Shown piece after piece: positions 18,567-28,759 of a stretch of 64,000 bases of DNA. The stretch spans positions 25,544 to 89,543 of the forward strand of contig JAGWGW010000002.1 in the NCBI GenBank assembly GCA_028867135.1, given 5' to 3'. The position numbers and the translations under genes are program-made. The stretch comes from Microcaldota archaeon (GTDB taxonomy: Archaea > Micrarchaeota > Micrarchaeia > Micrarchaeales > CABMGC01). The notes beneath the pieces are model-generated. The model saw only the letters and a program-made list of their open reading frames with translations. It ran no database searches and was not told the origin of the DNA. Every line of letters starts with the position of its first letter. Within the stretch, counting starts at the first letter, position 1.

Positions 18567-20876
18567 GTGATTAAAGTGATAAAATCCATAGAGCTTGTTA
18601 ACTGGAAGACGCATGGCTCTACAAGGCTCAATTTCGCCAGGGGCACCAACCTCCTCATAGGCCAGATGGGAGCGGGCAAGAGCTCCATAATGGATGCGAT
18701 ATCGTTCGCGCTCTTCGGCACGTTCCCGTCGATGAGCAGGGGCAGCGTCGGCGGCCTCATAAGGAACAAGCCGTCGCAGAAACGCGAGGCGAAGATAAGG
18801 CTGGAATTCACAAACGGTGACGATGAATACGCTGTCGAGAGAAGGCTGACGCTCGACGGCCCATCCTCAGCTGAGCTCAAGAGGAACGGCTCGTACCTAC
18901 AATCGCAGCCGAAAAGGGTTACCGAGGAGATAGAAAGGATACTGAGGATAGACTATGACCTTTTCTCCAAGGCGATATACGCAGAACAGAACGGCCTAGA
19001 TTATTTCCTCAACATAGACCCTAGGGAGAGGAAGAGGAAGATAGACGGGTTCCTTGGCTTGGACAGGTTCGTAAATGCATTGGAGAACACCAAGGCTACG
19101 ATGAACGACCTGAACAGGACTGCCTCTTCTGACGAGCAGATCGCCGAGGGTTTCGATGTCAAGCAGCTAAACGAGCAGCTAGGTGCAATTGCAGCTGAGC
19201 TTGAGGGGTACAGGAAGACGAACAGCGAGGCCAAGGAGAGGAAAAAGGACGTGGAGAAGGAAAAGGATGCTGTGGAGAGGGAGCTCAAGGCCTCCAAAGA
19301 GATGTACGACAAGAGGATGAAGCTCGACAAGCAGATACAGGAAATGGGAGGAAGGCTCTCCGCGCTTAAGCATGAGATAGGGGAGATAAAGAAGAAAGGG
19401 CTGATGGGTAAGGAGGAACTGGATGCTGGGATCAGGAAGGCTGAGAAGCAGTTGAAGGCATTGGTAGATGACGAGAAAGAGATGGGAGAAAGGCTGCTCA
19501 GTGCGCAAGGCGTAAAGGCAAAGCTGGAAGGAGACCTTGCAAGGGCCAGGAAGGACCTTTCGGAGATGGAACGCCTGAAGAAGGAGATACACGGAAAGGA
19601 CATAGACGAGTTCAGGAAGAGGCATGAGGCACTTGCGAAGGAGATTGAAGAGGCTGTGAAGGAGTCTGCATCCTCGATGGCCATGAAGGAAGAGAAGGAG
19701 AGGGCGCTTGCGGAATTGAAGAAGCATATAAGCAAATGCCCCGTATGCGAGAGGGATCTTGACGAAGGACTCAAGCAGAAGCTGACGCAGAAGAACATGA
19801 AGGAGATAGCGAGCATGAGGAAGAGGATCGACGAGCTCAAGAGCATGGACGGCTCCAAAAGGAAGGAGCGGGACTCGATTTCAGAACAATTGAAGAAAAT
19901 GGAGATCTCGTCTGACAAGCTCAAGGACTATGAGGGTATAGAAGGTAGGCTGAAAGAGATAGAGGGCAGCATCACCAAGTCTGCGAAGGATTCCGAGTCT
20001 GCAAAGAGCGGGCATGAAGCGGCCAAGGAGCGCGTGCTTAAGGCCAGAGACAGCATAGCCTCGCTCAGGTCATCCAGGGAAACCGTTGAGAGGGGGGAGG
20101 CGTATGCGGCTGAGGCTAAACGCATTGATAAGGAGATATCCGACAGGAGGGCAGAGCAGCAGGGGATAGACGTCAGCCAGGAGAGGCTTGACGCGCTGCA
20201 GGCCGATTTCTCGGATAGGAGCTCGATGCTGAGCAAGATCAACGCGGAGATAGAGTCCAATTCGAGATACATGTCGGACAAGGAGAAGCAGATCGAGGGC
20301 AAGAGGGTTGAGATAGCGAAGGTCGAGAGGATATATGAGACCATAAAGAAGAAGAAAAGGATCGTGGAGGAGCTCGCGAAGTTCAGGAGTTCGCTTGAGG
20401 AGACGCAGGTCGTGCTCAGGAGCAGGCTTGTCGGCTCGGTCAACGAGATAATGCACGAGATATGGCCGCAGATATACCCTTATGGCGATTATACAAGCAT
20501 AATGCTGGATGCTACTGACAACGATTACGTGCTCAAGCTGAGATCTGTAGTCGACAATGAGGAGATATGGCAGGAGGTGGAGGCGATAGCCAGCGGCGGC
20601 GAGAGGAGCACCGCATGCCTTACCATGAGGATAGCGATAGCCCTGGTCCTTGTGCCAAACCTGAAGTGGCTGATCCTCGACGAACCGACCCACAACATCG
20701 ACAGGGAGGGGATAGCAAAGTTCGTCGAGGTGCTCAACGATGCAATCCCTAAGATAATCGACCAGACGTTCATAATAACGCATGACGAGGCGCTGAAGCA
20801 GGTCAGCAACGCCAAGATATACATGCTTAACAGGAACAAGGACGAGCATCAGGAGACAGGCGTAATAGAGCTTTGA
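18567..20876 (+). CDS. rad50: DNA double-strand break repair ATPase Rad50
   Basis: N-terminal 'LLIGQMGAGKSSIMDAISFALFG', long coiled coil, zinc hook 'CPVCERDL', C-terminal 'LKWLILDEPTHNID'; GTG start. Confidence 0.9.
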   Translation: MIKVIKSIELVNWKTHGSTRLNFARGTNLLIGQMGAGKSSIMDAISFALFGTFPSMSRGSVGGLIRNKPSQKREAKIRLEFTNGDDEYAVERRLTLDGPSSAELKRNGSYLQSQPKRVTEEIERILRIDYDLFSKAIYAEQNGLDYFLNIDPRERKRKIDGFLGLDRFVNALENTKATMNDLNRTASSDEQIAEGFDVKQLNEQLGAIAAELEGYRKTNSEAKERKKDVEKEKDAVERELKASKEMYDKRMKLDKQIQEMGGRLSALKHEIGEIKKKGLMGKEELDAGIRKAEKQLKALVDDEKEMGERLLSAQGVKAKLEGDLARARKDLSEMERLKKEIHGKDIDEFRKRHEALAKEIEEAVKESASSMAMKEEKERALAELKKHISKCPVCERDLDEGLKQKLTQKNMKEIASMRKRIDELKSMDGSKRKERDSISEQLKKMEISSDKLKDYEGIEGRLKEIEGSITKSAKDSESAKSGHEAAKERVLKARDSIASLRSSRETVERGEAYAAEAKRIDKEISDRRAEQQGIDVSQERLDALQADFSDRSSMLSKINAEIESNSRYMSDKEKQIEGKRVEIAKVERIYETIKKKKRIVEELAKFRSSLEETQVVLRSRLVGSVNEIMHEIWPQIYPYGDYTSIMLDATDNDYVLKLRSVVDNEEIWQEVEAIASGGERSTACLTMRIAIALVLVPNLKWLILDEPTHNIDREGIAKFVEVLNDAIPKIIDQTFIITHDEALKQVSNAKIYMLNRNKDEHQETGVIEL

Positions 20877-20928
20877 CCATTGCGATGCGCCGTCTGAAGC
20901 CCCAGCCTTTGGCCGGATGAGGAGAAGA

Positions 20929-21159
20929 TCAACTTTGCTTTGACTTTCTTACAATAAAATAGGCTAAGCCGCTTGTTACCCAAGCAATCACAAGTCCGAC
21001 TCCAACTCCTCGGAAGTATGCGTTTCCTGTGAGATGTCCTGCTAAAAGCATTATCACGCTGACAATAAACTCTAATAGAATGAGCATTAGTATGAGAGAC
21101 GCATAGGTCACGCTCCTCCGCCACATCTCCATACGACTTCTTTTATCCGTATTCTTCAA
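20929..21159 (-). CDS. Small two-TM hypothetical membrane protein
   Basis: 76 aa with two hydrophobic segments. Confidence 0.5.
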   Translation of the reverse strand: MKNTDKRSRMEMWRRSVTYASLILMLILLEFIVSVIMLLAGHLTGNAYFRGVGVGLVIAWVTSGLAYFIVRKSKQS

Positions 21160-21204
21160 CTCTTAACCATGTTTTGAAATGCCCAGTTCTTTAGGATGAG
21201 TCCT

Positions 21205-22248
21205 TTATATCATTCCGAAGCCCAGATTGCTGCCCTGCGGCTCCTCTTCCTTGCCCACTATCGACGATCCCTTTACCCCTGTGAATATAGCTATCACCTC
21301 TACCTTGCCTGCGTAATCCCTGTCGAGCCTTGCGCCCCAGATAACCTCGGCGTTCGGAGCCGAGCTTGCCGTGAGCTTCTCGCCTATCTGGTTCGCATCG
21401 CCTAATGTAAGGTCCGGTCCTCCTGTTATGTGAAGCAGCACCCCTTTCGCGTCGCTGTAATCAACATCGAGCAGCTTGTTCCTGAGCGTATCCTGCACAA
21501 CCTCCTCTACCCTGTTTGATCCGTGCGCAGAGCCTACGCTTATCATTGCGAGCCCTCCCCTGTTCATGATGCTCCTTACGTCCGCGAAGTCGAGGTTGAT
21601 CAGGCTGGGCTGCGTGATCGCCTCTGTTATGCCGCGTACGGCCTTTGCGGTTATCTCGTCGGCAATCGCAAACGTCTTCTCTATTGGAAGGTTTGGATAC
21701 ACCTGCACGAGCTTCTGGTTGTCTATTATTATGAGCGTGTCGACCTGCTCCCTCAGCCTCTTTATCCCCTTTCTTGCAGTCTCGAGCCTTACCCTCTCGA
21801 GCGAGAAAGGTATAGTTACCACGCCTATGACTATCGCGCCGTTCTCCCTAGCTATCCTTCCCACTATCGGCGCCGCGCCTGTTCCCGTTCCGCCTCCCAT
21901 TCCTGCTGTGAGAAAGACCATGTTCAGGTCCTTTATCAGAATCTCTATCTCGTGGCTTGACATCTCAGCCGCTTTCTCCCCTATCTCCGGGTATCCGCCA
22001 GCGCCCAATCCGTGTGTCAGCGTCTTTCCCAGCATAAGCTTCGTTATGTTGGGAGGTATCATGTTTATCTGCTTCGCATCTGTATTGAACGCAAAAAGGC
22101 TAGCCCCTCTTACGTCAAGTCTTCCCAGCCTCTCGACCGTGTTGTTTCCTCCTCCTCCGACTCCAACAACCCCTATCCTGGGTTTGAAGGCCTCAAAATC
22201 GCTTGCGTCAAAATTAGCGTTCTTTATCGTGTCGCCGTACATGCACAT
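21205..22248 (-). CDS. ftsZ: Cell division protein FtsZ
   Basis: 'RIGVVGVGGGGNNTVERL', 'TAGMGGGTGTGAAPIVGRIA', 'NLDFADVRSIM'. Confidence 0.96.
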   Translation of the reverse strand: MCMYGDTIKNANFDASDFEAFKPRIGVVGVGGGGNNTVERLGRLDVRGASLFAFNTDAKQINMIPPNITKLMLGKTLTHGLGAGGYPEIGEKAAEMSSHEIEILIKDLNMVFLTAGMGGGTGTGAAPIVGRIARENGAIVIGVVTIPFSLERVRLETARKGIKRLREQVDTLIIIDNQKLVQVYPNLPIEKTFAIADEITAKAVRGITEAITQPSLINLDFADVRSIMNRGGLAMISVGSAHGSNRVEEVVQDTLRNKLLDVDYSDAKGVLLHITGGPDLTLGDANQIGEKLTASSAPNAEVIWGARLDRDYAGKVEVIAIFTGVKGSSIVGKEEEPQGSNLGFGMI

Positions 22249-22315
22249 CCCTCTGATTAATGACGCATGGCAATAATAAATATCTTTGCAAAAAAGCACA
22301 TATAGTGGAAATGAC

Positions 22316-23170
22316 ATGGGAGAGCTGAAAAACGCAAAGTCGCAGTCTGCGATGGAGTACCTGATGACCTATGGATGGGCGATACTCGCAATCGCCATTG
22401 TGATGGTTTCGTTGTATTCGTTGGGTATCTTCAACCTGGGCAACTTGGCGCCTACTGCAACTCCGGGCTCCTGCCAGGTGATAAGGACCGCTGCGCAGAC
22501 GAGCCTTGCAGGGCAATGCAACAACCTGATTCCGAAGTACGTCGGACAGTTCAACGGTGGCTACATTACAACAGGTGCAACGGGTTTTCCTAAGGGTAAT
22601 GCCGATATATCCATGTTTGCATGGATAAATGAACGGCAAGCCACCTCTTATCCTAATGTAGCCTATATAACTGGCTCTGGAACGAGTGCCCAGATAAATA
22701 CGAATAATGCGACTTCATCGACACTTAACCCAAGAATGTGTACCGCTGGATATTGCTGGATAGATTCTAGGATATTTACAACGAACCAGTGGGCTATGCT
22801 AGGTTTCACCTATTCAGCTAGCACAGGCAATGTGATCATCTATTTAAATGGGGTTGGAGGGAGTCCCTTAACAGGTGGCGGGCAAAACTTCCAAACAACG
22901 TCATTTAGTATAGGCGCAGGTCCGCGTTTCTTCAATGGTTCAATCGCTAATGTCCAAGTTTACAATATCTCATTAGACAATGCCACTGTAAAGGCGCTCT
23001 ACCGGGAAGGGATAGGCGGTGCGCCGATAGATCTCCAGCATATTGTCGGATGGTGGCCTCTCAACGGCAATGCCAATGACTACTCTGGCAACAATAATCA
23101 GGGAACAGTTACTAATCCTGTAGTCTGGAACGCGAACTGGCAGAGCGGATATACATCCCCTGCCTCCTGA
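22316..23170 (+). CDS. Class III signal peptide pilin-like protein with C-terminal LamG/concanavalin-like domain (copy 1)
   Basis: 'KSQSAMEYLMTYGWAILAIAIVMVSLYSLGIFNLGNLAPTATPGSCQVIRTAAQTSLAGQCNN' head; LamG-like 'NVIIYLNG...ANVQVYNISLDNATVKALYREGIGGAPIDLQHIVGWWPLNGNANDYSGNN'. Confidence 0.85.
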   Translation: MGELKNAKSQSAMEYLMTYGWAILAIAIVMVSLYSLGIFNLGNLAPTATPGSCQVIRTAAQTSLAGQCNNLIPKYVGQFNGGYITTGATGFPKGNADISMFAWINERQATSYPNVAYITGSGTSAQINTNNATSSTLNPRMCTAGYCWIDSRIFTTNQWAMLGFTYSASTGNVIIYLNGVGGSPLTGGGQNFQTTSFSIGAGPRFFNGSIANVQVYNISLDNATVKALYREGIGGAPIDLQHIVGWWPLNGNANDYSGNNNQGTVTNPVVWNANWQSGYTSPAS

Positions 23171-23212
23171 CGAAAAGACAAAATTTATCTATTCCTAACG
23201 CATACGTTTATC

Positions 23213-24937
23213 ATGATGAATTCGAAGATTGCAGAGATCTTTGAGGAAATCGCTGACATGCTCGAGCTTGACGAGGTTGACAGGAAATTCGAGGTCCTTG
23301 CTTATAGGAAGGCTGCACAGACAATCGAGGGATTGCAGGAGCCTGTGGAGGATGTATACGCCAGGGGAGGGTTGGAGGCGCTGCAGGAGCTGCCTGGAAT
23401 AGGGAAGTCGACGAGCTCGCACATCGAGGAGTACATCAAAACCGGACGCATCAAGAAATACGATGAGCTGAAGAAAAAGTTCCCGGTAGACTTCAACACC
23501 CTCACGAAGATTCCCGGATTGGGAGCCAAGAAAGCAGCAAAACTCTTCGTTACACTCAAGGTGAAGGATATTGATGATTTGAAGAAGGCACTTGAGAGGC
23601 ACAAGATAAAGGACCTTGAAGGATTCGGGGAGAGGAGCGAGGAGGTCATACTGAAAGGGGTGCAGCAGTACGAATCAAGCAAGGGCAGGATGCTCCTCGG
23701 AAGGGCGCTGCCTGAGGCAGAAAGGATAATCAAGAAGATAAAGGACTCGGGGCTCGTGCACGAGGTTGTCATAGGAGGGTCGACAAGGAGAAGGAAGGAG
23801 ACTGTTGGCGATCTGGACATATTGGTGACATCGGACAAGCCGGAGAAGGTCATGGACTTCATCTCGAAGATGCATGAAGTCGAGAGCGTAGCGCTGAAAG
23901 GGCCCACCAAGACAACTGTAAGGCTGATGATAGGGCTGAGCTGCGATGTAAGGGTTGTCGAGGATGACAGCTTCGGCGCTGCGCTGCAGTACTTCACTGG
24001 AAACAAGGAGCACAACGTCAGGATGCGCGAGATTGCGATAGGCAAAGGTCTCAAACTAAACGAGTACGGACTGTTCGACAAGAAGGACAGGAACATATCG
24101 AAGGACGGTGAGGAGGATATCTACAAGAAGCTGGGGCTCGACTGGATGCCCCCCGAGATGCGCGAGAATCGCGGGGAGATAGAGCTTGCGATGAAGCACA
24201 AGCTTCCCAAGCTTATAGAGCTTGATGAGATAAAAGGGGACCTGCACACGCACACCATTGCAAGCGACGGCTCGTACAGCATAGTGGAGATGGCTACAGC
24301 GGCCAAGAAGCTGGGAAGGGAATACATAGGCATAAGCGACCACAGCAAGAGCGAGTACATTGCGCGCGGGATGGACGACAGGAAGTTCGTGAAACACCTG
24401 TCTGATATAGACAAGGCGAACGATGCGGTGCAGGGAATAAGGATTCTGAAGGGCGCAGAGATCGACATACTCAAGGACGGCTCGCTTGACCTGTCTGGCA
24501 AGACCATGGAGCTGATGGACTACACGCTTGCAAGCATACACACAAACCTTTCGATGCCTAAGGAGGAGATGACGAAGAGGATAATAGCGGCTTTCGATTC
24601 AGGCTATGTCGACATATGGGCGCACCCGACAGACAGGCTGATAAACGCCAGGGGGCCGATAAGCGTGGACTTTGACAGGGTGTTCGAGGCTGCAGAGAGG
24701 AACAATGTTGTTATGGAGATCGACAGCTTTCCGGACAGGCTGGATCTCAGCGACGAGAACATATTCAAGGCCAGGAAGTACAAGCTCAGGTTCTGCATAG
24801 ACACGGACTCGCATTCCACAGAGCATCTCTCGTTCATGAGATTCGGGATCGGCATCGCGAGGAGGGGATGGCTTACAAAGGAGGATGTCGTAAACACGAT
24901 GAACGCCAAGGAGCTGCTATCGTTCCTAGGGAAATGA
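23213..24937 (+). CDS. polX: DNA polymerase X family with C-terminal PHP domain
   Basis: HhH 'LQELPGIGKSTSSHI', pol beta 'VIGGSTRRRKETVGDLDILV', PHP 'KGDLHTHTIASDGSYSI'. Confidence 0.94.
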   Translation: MMNSKIAEIFEEIADMLELDEVDRKFEVLAYRKAAQTIEGLQEPVEDVYARGGLEALQELPGIGKSTSSHIEEYIKTGRIKKYDELKKKFPVDFNTLTKIPGLGAKKAAKLFVTLKVKDIDDLKKALERHKIKDLEGFGERSEEVILKGVQQYESSKGRMLLGRALPEAERIIKKIKDSGLVHEVVIGGSTRRRKETVGDLDILVTSDKPEKVMDFISKMHEVESVALKGPTKTTVRLMIGLSCDVRVVEDDSFGAALQYFTGNKEHNVRMREIAIGKGLKLNEYGLFDKKDRNISKDGEEDIYKKLGLDWMPPEMRENRGEIELAMKHKLPKLIELDEIKGDLHTHTIASDGSYSIVEMATAAKKLGREYIGISDHSKSEYIARGMDDRKFVKHLSDIDKANDAVQGIRILKGAEIDILKDGSLDLSGKTMELMDYTLASIHTNLSMPKEEMTKRIIAAFDSGYVDIWAHPTDRLINARGPISVDFDRVFEAAERNNVVMEIDSFPDRLDLSDENIFKARKYKLRFCIDTDSHSTEHLSFMRFGIGIARRGWLTKEDVVNTMNAKELLSFLGK

Positions 24938-24982
24938 GGGCTCAGAACAAGGTATATAAGCCTTGTCGCAAAATTCCTAATC

Positions 24983-25411
24983 ATGGACTTGAAGGGCATC
25001 GAGAGGAGGGCTGCACTTTTCTCCATCGTGGTATTCGTAGTCGCAGCTGCGGCATTGGCAGTAGGCTCGCAGTACATACTTTCCAATTACGGCACGGCGC
25101 AGCAGCAGCTGTATAGGGGCGGAGTCATAACAACATGGAGCACGACGGTATCGACAACGCTCAGCAGCATCTCCACAAAGACCACGACGTTCACGACCAC
25201 TACAAGGACTACAACGATAAATTGCGGCTCCGCATTCTGCTGGGGCAGCTCTGGCACGCAGCCGAATTCCTCCTATTGCCCTAAGGGCTGCTCGCCGAGG
25301 CTTATAGGCACGTGCGGCAACGCGAACAAGTACCAGTGCTTCACAACAACCGCATCCACGACATCGACTGCGACTACAAGCAGCGTCAAGACAACCGCAA
25401 AAGCGGCCTAG
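24983..25411 (+). CDS. Membrane-anchored Thr-rich hypothetical surface protein
   Basis: N-terminal TM, Thr/Ser-rich stretches flanking a Cys-containing segment. Confidence 0.6.
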   Translation: MDLKGIERRAALFSIVVFVVAAAALAVGSQYILSNYGTAQQQLYRGGVITTWSTTVSTTLSSISTKTTTFTTTTRTTTINCGSAFCWGSSGTQPNSSYCPKGCSPRLIGTCGNANKYQCFTTTASTTSTATTSSVKTTAKAA

Positions 25412-26670
25412 TACCAGCCCCTCAGCTTCATTGCCTTTGCAACCCTGTCCACGGCAACGATGTATGCGGCCATCCTCGGGCTTATCTTCCTGCCCCTCTT
25501 CCTGTACGTCTCCTGCATGGCTATTACGTCGTTGTACGACCTGGTTATTATGTGGTCTAGCCTTGAATAGACGTCCTGCTCGCTCCAGTAGTAGTTCTGC
25601 GTATTCTGCGCCCATTCGAAGTACGACACTATCACTCCGCCAGAGTTGACGAGGAAGTCTGGCATGTCGACGATCCCCTTCTCAAACAGGATTTTGTCAG
25701 CCTCAGGGGTCACGGGCCCGTTCGCGAGTTCCAGGACCAGCCTCGCCTTTATCTTGTCGGCATTCTTCTTCGTTATCTGGTTCTCTATCGCTGCGGGTAT
25801 GATTATATCGACATCAAGCTTGAAGAGCTCCTCGTTGGTTATCCTGTCGCCCCCCTTGTAGTCCTCAACTGTGCCCTTCTTCTTCGCTGCCTCGAGCTTC
25901 TCGTAGTCAAGGCCGTTGGGGTCGTAGACTCCGCCCTTTGAATCGGTTATCGCGACTATCTTCGCGCCGAAGACCTTCTGCGAAAGCTCGTACGCGAACT
26001 TGCCGGCGTTGCCGAATCCCTGTATCGCAATCTTTGCCTTCTTGGGATCCAGGTTCAGCCTCTTGGCCGCTTCCCTAAGCACGTACATGCCCCCCATCGC
26101 AGTGGAATCGAACCTGCCCTCCGAGCCCCATACCTCCACCGGCTTTCCTGTTATGACGCCGAATTCGTCGTAGCCGACTATCTTGCTGTACTCGTCCATC
26201 ATCCACGCCATTATCTGCGGATTTGTGTACACGTCCGGGGCCGGAATGTCTGTCCTTGGACCTATGAACTTGCCTATCGCCCTTATGTATCCCCTCGACA
26301 GGTTCTCGAGCTCGGTCTCGTTCATTGATTTGGGGTCGCAGATCACGCCTCCCTTGGCACCTCCGTATGGTATGTTCGCAAGCGCGGTCTTCCACGTCAT
26401 CCATGCTGCGAGCGCCTTGACTGTGTCCAGGTTCTCCGCAGGGTGGTACCTTATGCCGCCCTTGCCCGGCCCCCTAGCATCGTTGTACTGAACCCTGAAG
26501 CCGTTGAATATCTTCACCGAATGGTCCCGCATCTTAACTGGTATGTTGACAACGAGGGTGCGCATCGGCTCCCTGAGGATCTCGTGCGCTGTCTTGTCAA
26601 GCTTCATTATTTCTGCTGCTTCGTCCAGCTGCGACTGCGCTATCTTGAACGGATCAAGTTCTTCTACCAT
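25408..26670 (-). CDS. gdhA: Glutamate dehydrogenase
   Basis: '[47 protein letters not shown]', '[14 protein letters not shown]'. Confidence 0.96.
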   Translation of the reverse strand: MVEELDPFKIAQSQLDEAAEIMKLDKTAHEILREPMRTLVVNIPVKMRDHSVKIFNGFRVQYNDARGPGKGGIRYHPAENLDTVKALAAWMTWKTALANIPYGGAKGGVICDPKSMNETELENLSRGYIRAIGKFIGPRTDIPAPDVYTNPQIMAWMMDEYSKIVGYDEFGVITGKPVEVWGSEGRFDSTAMGGMYVLREAAKRLNLDPKKAKIAIQGFGNAGKFAYELSQKVFGAKIVAITDSKGGVYDPNGLDYEKLEAAKKKGTVEDYKGGDRITNEELFKLDVDIIIPAAIENQITKKNADKIKARLVLELANGPVTPEADKILFEKGIVDMPDFLVNSGGVIVSYFEWAQNTQNYYWSEQDVYSRLDHIITRSYNDVIAMQETYRKRGRKISPRMAAYIVAVDRVAKAMKLRGWY

Positions 26671-26685
26671 ATATCACACCAACAA

Positions 26686-27000
26686 TCATGATTCTGCGAG
26701 CGCATTGCATAGCTCGTCTATCCTGAGCACTATCTTCTCTGAAGGCTCTCCCATCTCTATGCCGGCCACTATCGCGTTTGCAAGGCCCTTTCTCTCTATG
26801 CGCCCCTTTATCTTCGCAACCTCACTGGAATACCTTCCGTTGAGGTATTTGCTCACCGCGACCTGCACTATGCCGAGCTTCTCCGCTATCTCGCCCTGCC
26901 TGTAGCGCTTGGTCATGCTCATCTTCTCCGCTATCGACGCCCTTACAGCGGGCAGCACATACCTTGTTATCTTTCCGCATTCAAGCTCCATGAAGATCAT
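26686..27000 (-). CDS. HTH transcriptional regulator (COG2522-like)
   Basis: 'RYVLPAVRASIAEKMSMTKRYRQGEIAEKLGIVQVAVSKYLNGR'. Confidence 0.75.
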   Translation of the reverse strand: MIFMELECGKITRYVLPAVRASIAEKMSMTKRYRQGEIAEKLGIVQVAVSKYLNGRYSSEVAKIKGRIERKGLANAIVAGIEMGEPSEKIVLRIDELCNALAES

Positions 27001-27017
27001 TGTCAAACTGCATCCTT

Positions 27018-27641
27018 CTAGCTGTCGATTATGCCAAGCTCGTCCTTGAGCCTTCCCAGGATTCCTTTCCTGCGCACCTTGGGCTGCCTCTCAGCAGCTG
27101 GCTTATCCTGGACAGGCTCCTCACCACTCCTCTCAGGAAGCGTTACGAGCTTCTGCAGGTCAGGCATCTTGAACCTTGGAGCCTTGAAGAGGCCCTGGCG
27201 CTGTTGCTGGGGCTGCGGCTGCTGCTGCTGCGCCGGCTGCTGCCTTGCCTGCGGCCTTCTCATGGTCGCAGTTTCATGCCTGCTCATCAGGTAGCCCAGG
27301 ATGCCCTGCATGTCTCTCGCACCGAGACTCTTGAATATTATGGCGTTGGCCTTGCTCGAGAGCGCCTCCTCTATATCGCTCTGGCTGCCGCATACAACCG
27401 CCCTTATGCCCTCGTACTTGTTCAGCGCTATGCCTGTACCCGACGGATTGTCAGGCACGCACACTATGAGGTCGAATCCCTTCCTGTCCATGAGCCTTGA
27501 CGCTGTCTCCGCAAGGCCCTCTGCGTCAGAGTCCACCTCCTTGGCGACTACGCTGACCTCGTTCTCGTCGAGCGCGTCTATTATCCTGTCAGTGCCACCC
27601 TGGATGTTGCTTAACAGCAGTACCTTTATGGACTCACCAAT
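27018..27641 (-). CDS. RpiB-like (sugar-phosphate isomerase fold) protein with Gln-rich tail; no ATG/GTG/TTG start at the fold's N-terminus
   Basis: 'IKVLLLSNIQGGTDRIIDALDENEVSVVAKEVDSDAEGLAETASRLMDRKGFDLIVCVPDNPSGTGIALNKYEGIRAVVCGS'; the ORF track starts at GTG 27536 but the frame stays open to 27662. Confidence 0.55.
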   Translation of the reverse strand: MGESIKVLLLSNIQGGTDRIIDALDENEVSVVAKEVDSDAEGLAETASRLMDRKGFDLIVCVPDNPSGTGIALNKYEGIRAVVCGSQSDIEEALSSKANAIIFKSLGARDMQGILGYLMSRHETATMRRPQARQQPAQQQQPQPQQQRQGLFKAPRFKMPDLQKLVTLPERSGEEPVQDKPAAERQPKVRRKGILGRLKDELGIIDS

Positions 27642-27701
27642 ACAGAGATATACAGTTAATGTTTAAATACATGAGCGGCGAAGACTAATCAAGGTGTTCA
27701 T

Positions 27702-27938
27702 TTGAGAGGACGAGAGCCACCAGTATCATGCAGCAGCTGCGGAAGGACTGTTCCAAGGAACAAGGCAGTGGTAGACGAGAGAGCGATAAGGTTCAGCACA
27801 GAGCAGAAGGAGGCCGAGGTCAGCTACTTCTCGACCAGGAAGGTATACTATTGCATAAGCTGTGCCAAGCACAGGGGAATTTTCCAGAAGAAGGCGGAGC
27901 AGGCTGCGAGGATGGCTGCCAGACGGCAGGGCATGTGA
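27702..27938 (+). CDS. rps26e: Small subunit ribosomal protein S26e
   Basis: 'VSCSSCGRTVPRNKAVVDERAIRF...SYFSTRKVYYCISCAKHRGIFQKKAEQAARMAARR' matches S26e zinc fold; TTG start. Confidence 0.82.
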   Translation: MRGREPPVSCSSCGRTVPRNKAVVDERAIRFSTEQKEAEVSYFSTRKVYYCISCAKHRGIFQKKAEQAARMAARRQGM

Positions 27939-27946
27939 GGCAGACC

Positions 27947-28741
27947 ATGGATTCGTCCGACCTTCTCATATTCAAGCTGCGAAAAGAGGGGGGCGAAACA
28001 GGGAAGGCAAAGGAGAAGGAGAAGCCAGCGCAAGCCCCGAAGACTGTTCCAAAACCAGAACCCAAGATAGAACCGAGAGCCGTGCCTAGGGCCGAGGAAA
28101 AGGTGATAAGGATGGCCCCGAAGCAGAACGACGTAAAGAACCTGAACTGCATAAGCCATCCTTGGAGGCCCGCATACGCGATATGCTCTGTCTGCAACCT
28201 TCCGTTCTGCTATGCGGACATAATGACGCACAACGGCAAGTACTACTGCCTGGCTGACATAGACAAGGCATCGATGGAGAAGGAGGTACAGGTCCAGAGG
28301 AATACCTTCAACTACGTGACAGCCTTCATATTCGCTGCGAACACCGTAGTCCTTTTCCTGTTCTTCAACCAGCAGGCATACTACATAATAGGCTACATAA
28401 TGCAGTCAGGCATATCCAGCCTGATCCACACGTACAACTACAGCTACATGATAGCGCTCGCGGACACTGTGATGCTGCTGTGCAACGCTATCGCGGCGCT
28501 CGTGTCATTGTCCAGGTCCAACAGGGCATTCCTGTTCTCCAGCGTGGTCGTGGGCTTCTCGATGATGCTGCTTGTATACGAGTACCTAACAAGCGGCACC
28601 CAGAACCTGCTTCTCTCCGCAGTCATACTTCTCTTCGCGCTTATGATGCTGACATTCAGCAGGATGAGCTCGATAGGCAGCGTTGCTGACAGGATGAGCG
28701 TTGCCAATGTCGAATGGCCGCATCCCGGCGCATACCAGTAG
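27947..28741 (+). CDS. B-box-like zinc finger membrane protein
   Basis: 'NCISHPWRPAYAICSVCNLPFCYADIMTHNGKYYCLADID' followed by several TMs. Confidence 0.6.
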   Translation: MDSSDLLIFKLRKEGGETGKAKEKEKPAQAPKTVPKPEPKIEPRAVPRAEEKVIRMAPKQNDVKNLNCISHPWRPAYAICSVCNLPFCYADIMTHNGKYYCLADIDKASMEKEVQVQRNTFNYVTAFIFAANTVVLFLFFNQQAYYIIGYIMQSGISSLIHTYNYSYMIALADTVMLLCNAIAALVSLSRSNRAFLFSSVVVGFSMMLLVYEYLTSGTQNLLLSAVILLFALMMLTFSRMSSIGSVADRMSVANVEWPHPGAYQ

Positions 28742-28759
28742 ATGGGCTAAGGTTTTTGC

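Noticed and set aside
19001-20849. Ser/Leu-rich minus-strand ORFs antisense to rad50
   Set aside because: Composition is the complement artefact of the Lys/Glu-rich coiled coil
25140-25220. ACA/ACG-rich stretch as a possible tandem repeat
   Set aside because: Explained as a Thr-rich stalk in a coding sequence; no regular DNA period
27180-27260. Gln-codon-rich tract as a possible repeat element
   Set aside because: It is a QQQQPQPQQQ low-complexity linker inside a CDS, imperfect and short
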